A DNA stretch of 64,000 nt from Notolepis coatsorum (lineage: Eukaryota > Chordata > Actinopteri > Aulopiformes > Paralepididae): the NCBI GenBank assembly GCA_963971535.1, contig OZ020589.1, positions 81,475,184-81,539,183 of the forward strand, read 5' to 3'. Numbering within the stretch: the stretch's first letter is position 1; every line of letters begins with the position of its first letter. Below, one piece after another: positions 56,669 through 64,000 of this stretch. Both the position numbers and the translations under genes were made by a program. The notes below the pieces were generated by a model. It did not search any database. It worked only from the letters and a program-made list of their open reading frames with translations, and was not told the DNA's origin.

Positions 56669-58726
56669 TGTGAGGTTTTGCCCGCTGCTCACTACCTTTT
56701 CTCTGTTTCTTTAAGCCTATACTGTTTATTTCCCTTCTATACTGTTTATTTTCCCTTCTCACTCACTCTCTCTAGCCCCCACCCTCTCGTTCCTTACCCT
56801 TAGTGGCCACACCTGTTCGATATTCTATTATCTCTCGCACCTGTGGTGGCAGGCTAATTAGTTCCCCTGTGGGCTTTAAATACCAGGGCGCTTCCCCTCG
56901 TTTTGGCGTGGGGTCGTGTTGTATACTTGCCGAGTCATATTCTCTAAACATCTAGACTCTTTCGGGAGATCCTCTGTCTGCCTATGCTGTTCCATTCTCC
57001 GGCGTCGAGATGTTTGCTCCTGCCTTCGCCAGCTGTCGCCGTTGCCTGTGGGGGAGACTGGTCTGCGCTCCCTGTACTTCCACGGGAGGCACCCCAGCGT
57101 TCCACTGCAGACCCCCGCGCAGCTGTTCGTCCTGACGCACATCCAGACCAGCGCAGACGCTCTCCAGTCCTCAGCGCGCAACGCGCATCTTCCAGACCTC
57201 CGAGCTTGGCACGCTCCTCCGTACCAGCGCGCACTCCCAGCCTGACGCGCATCTTCTAGACCTCCGAGCTTGGCACACTCCTCCGTACCAGCGCGCACTC
57301 CCAGCCTGACGCGCCTCTTCTAGACCTCCGAGCTTGGCACGCTCCTCCGTACCAGCGCGCACTCCCAGCCTGACGCGCATCTTCTAGACCTCCGAGCTTG
57401 GCACGCTCCTCCGTACCAGCGCGCACTCCCAGCCTGACGCGCATCTTCTAGACCTCCGAGCTTGGCACGCTCCTCCGTACCAGCGCGCACTCCCAGCCTG
57501 ATGCGCATCTTCCAGACCTCCGAGCTTGGCACGCTCTCCAGTCTCCAGCGCGCAACGCGCATCTTCCAAGGATCCTCGTGCTTGGCACACTCCTCCTCGC
57601 AGACGCACCCCGAGGCGTCTCTCTGTTCCGACGCGCACACCAAGGTGTGGCGCGCACTCTGTTCCTCGGCTCCGACAGTCGGCTACCCGGTGACGACACC
57701 TTCGCCACCGCCGCCTGTTCCAGCACCACTCTGTCCTCGGCTCCGACAGTCGGCTACCCGGTGACGACACCTTCGCCACCGCCGCCTGTTCCAGCACCAC
57801 TCTGTCCTCGGCTCGGACTGCCGGCTCCCCGGTGGCGATACCCTCGCCACCGCCATCGCCACCGCCGCCTGTTCCAGCACCACTCTGTCCTCGGCTCGGA
57901 CAGCCAGCCACCCGGTGGCGATGCCCTCGCCCCGTTGCTGTCCCCTTACCATTACGCATACGCTGGGTGAGTTTTGATTGTGATGTCACTCTCCCAGCGT
58001 ATTGCCTCTGTTTTTGGTTCTCACTTAGAATAGTATTTTTGGACTTTACATCTCCCCCTGTGTGTTTGTCACACGAAGATATTATTACTTTGTTCACTTT
58101 GTTATTTGGACTGTTCTGCACCTGCTCTGTTTTTTCCCTTTGTGCATTAACTCTCTCCTCTGTCCTGCAGAGCGGCCCAGATGTTTTCCCACCAGTCCCC
58201 AGTTCTACCTAGTTCCCCTTGTCCCCGTTTCTCCTGTCCCCGTTTCTCCTGTTCCCTAGTTCTCCTAGTCCCTAGTCCTCTATCCCTAGTTCTCCTAGTC
58301 CCTAGTCCTCTATCCCTAGTTCTCCTAGTCCCTAGTCCTCTATCCCTAGTTCTCCTAGTCCCTAGTCCTCTATCCCTAGTTCTCCTAGTCCCTAGTCCTC
58401 TATCCCTAGCTCTCCTAGTCCCTAGTCCTCTCTCCCTAGTTCTCCTTGTCCCTGGTTTACCCAGTCTCTAGTTCCTCTGTCCCAAGGCGTTCCCTTAACC
58501 TTCCCTTAGGCGTTCCCTTACCTTCCCAAGGTGTTCCCTTTTCCTGCCCGCCTCTTAAAGGCACTTTACCTTCCCTTCATTTTATATTCCTGTATTTGTG
58601 ATTCTCCCTTAAAGGGACAGTGCCCTTTTCCCTGTATTTCCCTGTTGTTCAATAAATATCTGTTTCTTGGCAAACCATCATACCTGTCTTGTGTTGTGCG
58701 ATTGGGGTCGGTTACAAACCATAACA
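56669..58726 (+). repeat. 5' LTR, 2,058 bp
   Basis: It has a TATA-like TTTAAATA at about 56876 and AATAAA at about 58650. Inside are three minisatellites: a 64-bp unit about five times (57180-57520), a unit of about 69 bp three to four times (57665-57930) and a 30-bp unit about seven times (58250-58445). Long open frames on both strands arise from these repeats. Confidence 0.9.
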
Positions 58727-59869
58727 GTACGACCCCACCAAGTCTACGACCCCAGCCAGCACAGACTGTGTATGTTGAGTTTGCCTTTTTTTTTTCTTGT
58801 CCCCTCTAGCTCCCCTGTTAGCCCTGTTAGCTTCCCTGTTAGCCCAGTTTAGCTTCCTTGTTAGTCCTGTTTAGCTCCCTTGTTAGCCTGTTACTCCCCT
58901 GTTTGGCCCAGTTTAGCTTCCCTGTTTAGCTTGTTAGTCTCCCCGGTTAGCTCCCCTGTTTGCTTCCCGTTTTGCCCTGTTTGACCCCCCTGTAGCTAGC
59001 CATGCCCTGGCGGCTAGCCAATCCCTCAGTAGAGCCCCTGTCTGCTAGTCTTGCCCCGGCTGCTAGCACAGCCTCTATGTTTATGCAGCCCTTGCTGCTG
59101 GCATGGGCCCTGTAGCTAGCCATGCCCTGGCAGCTAACCCAGTTTCCCTCTGCATGGCCCCGGTCTGCTAGCTTGGCCCCGGCTGTTAGCACAGCCTCTA
59201 TGTTAATGCAGCCTTGCAGCTGGCATAGGCCCTGTAGCTAGCCAGGCCCAAGCAGCTAACCCGGTCCCTCTGCATGGCCTCCACTTTTTTGTGTAGTTTT
59301 TCCCACAGCTAGGACTGTCCTTCCAGCTAGCTTGTTCTCTCATGCTGGTCCAGCCCTGTCTGCCAGCCTAGCTCCGGCAGCTAGCGCAGCCTCTATGTAG
59401 ATGTAGCAGTACAGCTAGCATAGGCCCTGTAGCTATCAGTGCCCTGGCAGCTACCCTTTCCCTCTGCTAGCCTGGCTCCGGCAGCTTGCGCAGCCTCTAT
59501 GTTGATGTAGCAGTACAGCTAGCATAGGCCCTGTAGCTATCAGTGCCCTGGCAGCAACCTTCCCTCTGCTAGCCCTTTCCCGGTGCTACCATGGTTACCC
59601 CTTTGCTACCCTGCTTGCCCCTCAGTTCCTCTAGACCAGTTTGCTCTAGACCAGTTCTCTAGACCCAGTTCCTCTAGACCAGTTCCTCTAGACCAGTTCC
59701 TCTAGACCAGTTCCCCCAGTTACCCCTCGGCGACCCTGTTTCTTTTGCTAGCCCCACTCTTGTGGTGGCTTCCCCTGCTGGCTTGGCCGGTACCTCTTGT
59801 TTTGCCCCCTGCCACTCTGTCTGTATTTGTTTTGGGTCGCCGGGTGGCTCCCGTTGGAGGGGGGGATAC
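58727..59869 (+). other. Internal region of the LTR element, non-coding
   Basis: This is 1.14 kb with no gag, pol or env motif. It is made of loose repeats of GCTAGC-rich units and, near 59630-59720, of CTCTAGACCAGTTC. No canonical TGG primer site follows the first LTR. Confidence 0.75.
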
Positions 59870-61927
59870 TGTGAGGTTTTGCCCGCTGCTCACTACCTTT
59901 TCTCTGTTTCTTTAAGCCTATACTGTTTATTTCCCTTCTATACTGTTTATTTTCCCTTCTCACTCACTCTCTCTAGCCCCCACCCTCTCGTTCCTTACCC
60001 TTAGTGGCCACACCTGTTCGATATTCTATTATCTCTCGCACCTGTGGTGGCAGGCTAATTAGTTCCCCTGTGGGCTTTAAATACCAGGGCGCTTCCCCTC
60101 GTTTTGGCGTGGGGTCGTGTTGTATACTTGCCGAGTCATATTCTCTAAACATCTAGACTCTTTCGGGAGATCCTCTGTCTGCCTATGCTGTTCCATTCTC
60201 CGGCGTCGAGATGTTTGCTCCTGCCTTCGCCAGCTGTCGCCGTTGCCTGTGGGGGAGACTGGTCTGCGCTCCCTGTACTTCCACGGGAGGCACCCCAGCG
60301 TTCCACTGCAGACCCCCGCGCAGCTGTTCGTCCTGACGCACATCCAGACCAGCGCAGACGCTCTCCAGTCCTCAGCGCGCAACGCGCATCTTCCAGACCT
60401 CCGAGCTTGGCACGCTCCTCCGTACCAGCGCGCACTCCCAGCCTGACGCGCATCTTCTAGACCTCCGAGCTTGGCACGCTCCTCCGTACCAGCGCGCACT
60501 CCCAGCCTGACGCGCCTCTTCTAGACCTCCGAGCTTGGCACGCTCCTCCGTACCAGCGCGCACTCCCAGCCTGACGCGCATCTTCTAGACCTCCGAGCTT
60601 GGCACGCTCCTCCGTACCAGCGCGCACTCCCAGCCTGACGCGCATCTTCTAGACCTCCGAGCTTGGCACGCTCCTCCGTACCAGCGCGCACTCCCAGCCT
60701 GATGCGCATCTTCCAGACCTCCGAGCTTGGCACGCTCTCCAGTCTCCAGCGCGCAACGCGCATCTTCCAAGGATCCTCGTGCTTGGCACACTCCTCCTCG
60801 CAGACGCACCCCGAGGCGTCTCTCTGTTCCGACGCGCACACCAAGGTGTGGCGCGCACTCTGTTCCTCGGCTCCGACAGTCGGCTACCCGGTGACGACAC
60901 CTTCGCCACCGCCGCCTGTTCCAGCACCACTCTGTCCTCGGCTCCGACAGTCGGCTACCCGGTGACGACACCTTCGCCACCGCCGCCTGTTCCAGCACCA
61001 CTCTGTCCTCGGCTCGGACTGCCGGCTCCCCGGTGGCGATACCCTCGCCACCGCCATCGCCACCGCCGCCTGTTCCAGCACCACTCTGTCCTCGGCTCGG
61101 ACAGCCAGCCACCCGGTGGCGATGCCCTCGCCCCGTTGCTGTCCCCTTACCATTACGCATACGCTGGGTGAGTTTTGATTGTGATGTCACTCTCCCAGCG
61201 TATTGCCTCTGTTTTTGGTTCTCACTTAGAATAGTATTTTTGGACTTTACATCTCCCCCTGTGTGTTTGTCACACGAAGATATTATTACTTTGTTCACTT
61301 TGTTATTTGGACTGTTCTGCACCTGCTCTGTTTTTTCCCTTTGTGCATTAACTCTCTCCTCTGTCCTGCAGAGCGGCCCAGATGTTTTCCCACCAGTCCC
61401 CAGTTCTACCTAGTTCCCCTTGTCCCCGTTTCTCCTGTCCCCGTTTCTCCTGTTCCCTAGTTCTCCTAGTCCCTAGTCCTCTATCCCTAGTTCTCCTAGT
61501 CCCTAGTCCTCTATCCCTAGTTCTCCTAGTCCCTAGTCCTCTATCCCTAGTTCTCCTAGTCCCTAGTCCTCTATCCCTAGTTCTCCTAGTCCCTAGTCCT
61601 CTATCCCTAGCTCTCCTAGTCCCTAGTCCTCTCTCCCTAGTTCTCCTTGTCCCTGGTTTACCCAGTCTCTAGTTCCTCTGTCCCAAGGCGTTCCCTTAAC
61701 CTTCCCTTAGGCGTTCCCTTACCTTCCCAAGGTGTTCCCTTTTCCTGCCCGCCTCTTAAAGGCACTTTACCTTCCCTTCATTTTATATTCCTGTATTTGT
61801 GATTCTCCCTTAAAGGGACAGTGCCCTTTTCCCTGTATTTCCCTGTTGTTCAATAAATATCTGTTTCTTGGCAAACCATCATACCTGTCTTGTGTTGTGC
61901 GATTGGGGTCGGTTACAAACCATAACA
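59870..61927 (+). repeat. 3' LTR, 2,058 bp
   Basis: It is nearly identical to 56669-58726, including all three minisatellites with the same unit counts. Confidence 0.92.
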
Positions 61928-61932
61928 GGTTC

Positions 61933-62084
61933 AAGTTCTATTGAAACTCAAATGTGCAATGCAAGTGCATTTATATATCTATATATGTATCGGGCCGTTC
62001 TCAACCCTACTAGGAATTTGCTAAACCGTGACCATGGTATAACTCAAGGGAATAGATTTATATTTACATTTAACGGAGGGCGCA

Positions 62085-62171
<87 letters not shown>

Positions 62172-62560
62172 GTGGTACCGCTCCGGTGTTTAGCCACCTC
62201 CCAGGTAGTGTAAGCTAAAGTAATTTCCCTATAACCGTTTTGTACACAATATACACATTTACTACACAGCAATTCAACCCAAAACAGTATGTATTTCAAA
62301 ACATAAACCTTTATAATCCCCTTGGAGATACTTAACTCCGACACGTTAGTGATTAAATGGACAATTGTATTCCAACAGTCTATTTAAATGTACCCCGAAA
62401 CATGGCGCCATCAATAGACGGTCTGCTTCTCAACCACGTTACTTGTCGTCTTAAACTTCTTAAACTTGACTCAAACATCGACAATAGTTACTTAATTTGA
62501 ACCCTCGACATTGCATGTATCCTTGTTAACCTTTATGTGTGTTTTGTAGTATATTACCCA
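61933..62560. other. No gene; (GA)n tract
   Basis: A GA run of about 75 bases lies at 62091-62166. ACATGGCGCCATC near 62400 is a palindromic motif. The rest is unassigned. Confidence 0.5.
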
Positions 62561-62641
62561 CCTATGAAACAGGTTGTAGTTAGTCATTTGACAAAGGAAG
62601 GTGCAGACACGATGTTACTGACTCTGGGTCCTCCCGGTTGT
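62561..62641 (+). repeat. 81-bp direct repeat, right copy
   Basis: It matches 56013-56093 over its whole length. The sequence beyond it on both sides differs. Confidence 0.9.
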
Positions 62642-62915
62642 GAAACTGAGGTCGCCTCGTGCGTCCCTAAGCACAAAGTACGATTCCCTGGAAGGCGAAG
62701 CCACTAAACACCAGTCCTATACTGCCACCTATTGACCAAATTATGTTAATGTCTCTCATTACATATAAATGACTGTTCTACCTTGTTTCTGATGGAGGTA
62801 ATCATGTACCAATATGTTCACACTGTTTTGACACATAATCTAAAGATATTAACGTGATACCACTTCTAGTGGGCATCACATATCTATTATAGTTTTCTAC
62901 TTCAAACGAATTACA
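62642..62915. other. No gene recognised
   Basis: This is unassigned DNA. Confidence 0.5.
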
Positions 62916-64000
62916 TTCAAGTTTCAAGTTTATTTAATAGTTGTCATGCAGAAGTACAGAATACTTTTATACAAAATGCTTCTTACTGTTACGCTCCAGA
63001 GACTGTGCTAGACAAGATAAGTATCAAATAACATAGTATAGCATGTAAATTAGAAGTAGAAATGAGGTCACAGTGTTCAGTATAGACATATGTACAATGT
63101 TCGATGCAGAATAGACGTAACTGAGTTACCATATAATATACAATATAATATGCAGTGTACTAATATACAATACTATATAGTGCAAAGCAGAAATGGGATG
63201 AGGTACAATTTAGGTACAATTTACAGTAAGGTGTACGAGTTGTAATGCAAATCCTTTATCAATAAATATAAAGTGTGGGGAGTGGGTGCTACAGTGTGTT
63301 TGTTTAAAGTGAGTGTGTGCATGTGGATGTGTGTGCTATGTGCGTTTACTTGTGTAGTGTTCATTGTTCGTTGATCAGCCTGATGGCCTGGGGATAGAAG
63401 CTTCTTCTGAGTCTTTCTGTGCTCGCCTTGAGACTCCGGTATCGCTTGCCTGACCGCAGCAGTTCAAAGAGGCAGTTGTTCGGGTGGCTGGAGTCCTTAA
63501 TGATTCTCTTAGCCTTGCCCCTGCACCACTTGTTGTAAATGTTCTAGAGGGTGGGGAGCCCCCCTCCAATTGTGCGTTCGGCTGAACGTGTCACTCTTTG
63601 TAGTCTGCTTCGGTCTTGTGCCATTCCCAAACCAGGAGGTGATGTTGCCAGTCAGGATGCTCTCTATTGTACATGAGTAGAAGTTCTTAATGATCTTCTG
63701 ACTGACTTGGAACTTCCTTAGGCGCCTGAGGAAGTAGAGGCGTTGTCGTGCCTTCTTCACAACACTGTCAATGTGTGTGGTCCATGTCAAGTCCTCGGAT
63801 ATGTAGGCTCCGAGGTACTTAAAGCTGTTCACTCTCTCAACCGGTGCCCCGTCGATGCTGAGGGGGCTGTAGTCCTTGACCCCCGACCTCCTGAAGTCCA
63901 CAATCATCTCCTTTGTTTTGCTGACATTCAGGGAGAGGCTGTTTTCCTGGCACCATCCCGCCAGGACCTTGACCTCTTCCAGGTAGGCCCTCTCGTCGTT
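62916..64000 (-). mobile_element. CR1/L2-like LINE, minus strand, cut by window end
   Basis: It is the inverse of the element at 11206-12280, with the same 3' end (TTCAAGTTTCAAG on the plus strand). It extends further 5' than the first copy and runs off the window. Confidence 0.85.
63509..63907 (-). pseudogene. C-terminal reverse transcriptase fragment (CR1/L2-like LINE)
   Basis: It reads MIVDFRRSGVKDYSPLSIDG, FKYLGAYISEDLTWTTHIDS and FYSCTIESILTGNITSWFGN, almost the same as at 11253. A frameshift near 63600 separates it from its last part, which is seen in another frame. Coding sequence continues 5' (toward 64000) in the same strand, since the plus strand there still reads as the inverse of ENSLSLNVSKTKEMIVDF. 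Confidence 0.83.

Larger units (their letters stand above)
56669..61927. mobile_element. Non-coding LTR element (LARD-like) with 2,058-bp LTRs, very young
   Basis: LTRs 56669-58726 and 59870-61927 align with a constant offset of 3,201. They begin TGTGAGG and end CATAACA. The 5 bases GGTTC flank both sides (56664-56668, 61928-61932). A polypurine run GGAGGGGGGGA ends just before the second LTR. I found about one difference between the LTRs, so the insertion is very recent. It looks whole in structure but has no recognisable gag or pol, so it must be mobilised by another element. Orientation is taken as plus from the polypurine run and polyadenylation signal. Confidence 0.88.

Noticed and set aside
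57384-58121. 245-residue minus-strand open frame in the LTR, also at 60585-61322
   Set aside because: It runs through minisatellites, has arginine-rich repeat wording and appears in both LTRs only because they are copies.

Overview
This window looks like a repeat-dense piece of a teleost fish nuclear genome. The evidence is the mix of element families: a Ty3/Gypsy element with a SCAN-like gag, a DIRS-type tyrosine-recombinase retroelement, Tx1/L1-like and CR1/L2-like LINEs, tRNA-derived SINEs, many hAT elements and MITEs, a piggyBac-like MITE, and long (CA)n, (GA)n, (TAA)n, (GACA)n and (TCTA)n tracts. A short repeat common in fish genomes also occurs near 23.0 and 46.75 kb. No rRNA, tRNA or CRISPR was seen, and no complete ordinary host gene. 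One possible 5' host exon lies near 31.7 kb.

Layout. 1-4.4 kb: a young Gypsy element whose 5' LTR runs off the left edge. 4.4-10.86 kb: a nearly full-length but broken Tx1/L1-like LINE. 10.95-13.3 kb: a hAT element with an exact 8-bp target duplication that holds a CR1/L2-like LINE piece and a palindromic MITE. 13.3-17.2 kb: repeat pieces, including several copies of a retroposon tail ending in (TTCA)n. 17.3-24.9 kb: an old hAT transposase remnant on the minus strand, split by a DIRS element (17,937-24,367), which in turn holds a 1.7-kb insertion with inverted ends. 25-31 kb: LINE and hAT debris, minisatellites and two related hAT elements, the second with an expanded internal array of about 216 bp. 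31-37.3 kb: microsatellite-rich DNA with the candidate exon, one hAT MITE with perfect TSD, a 22-bp minisatellite and some repeat-poor DNA. 37.4-48.3 kb: more hAT, piggyBac, SINE and LINE pieces.

48.35-53.18 kb is the most interesting part. Inverted repeats of roughly 0.5 and 0.7 kb enclose two overlapping reading frames that together resemble a large, widespread but uncharacterised animal protein family. Its second half carries an ordered set of acidic motifs (VD, ND, EAD, DxxDTD, TGCD) that resembles FEN/XPG/PIN-type nucleases. This makes it a candidate nuclease-encoding mobile element. A SINE with a perfect 14-bp target duplication sits just after the reading frame.

53.2-55 kb: a LINE ORF1 fragment with a tandemly duplicated downstream region. 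56.67-61.93 kb: a very young non-coding LTR element with 2,058-bp LTRs and a 5-bp target duplication, lying between two apparently identical 81-bp direct repeats. 62.9-64 kb: a CR1/L2-like LINE on the minus strand, running off the right edge and related to the copy at 11.2 kb.

Limits: family names rest on motifs and end sequences read by eye, without database searches. Boundaries given as approximate could move by tens of bases.
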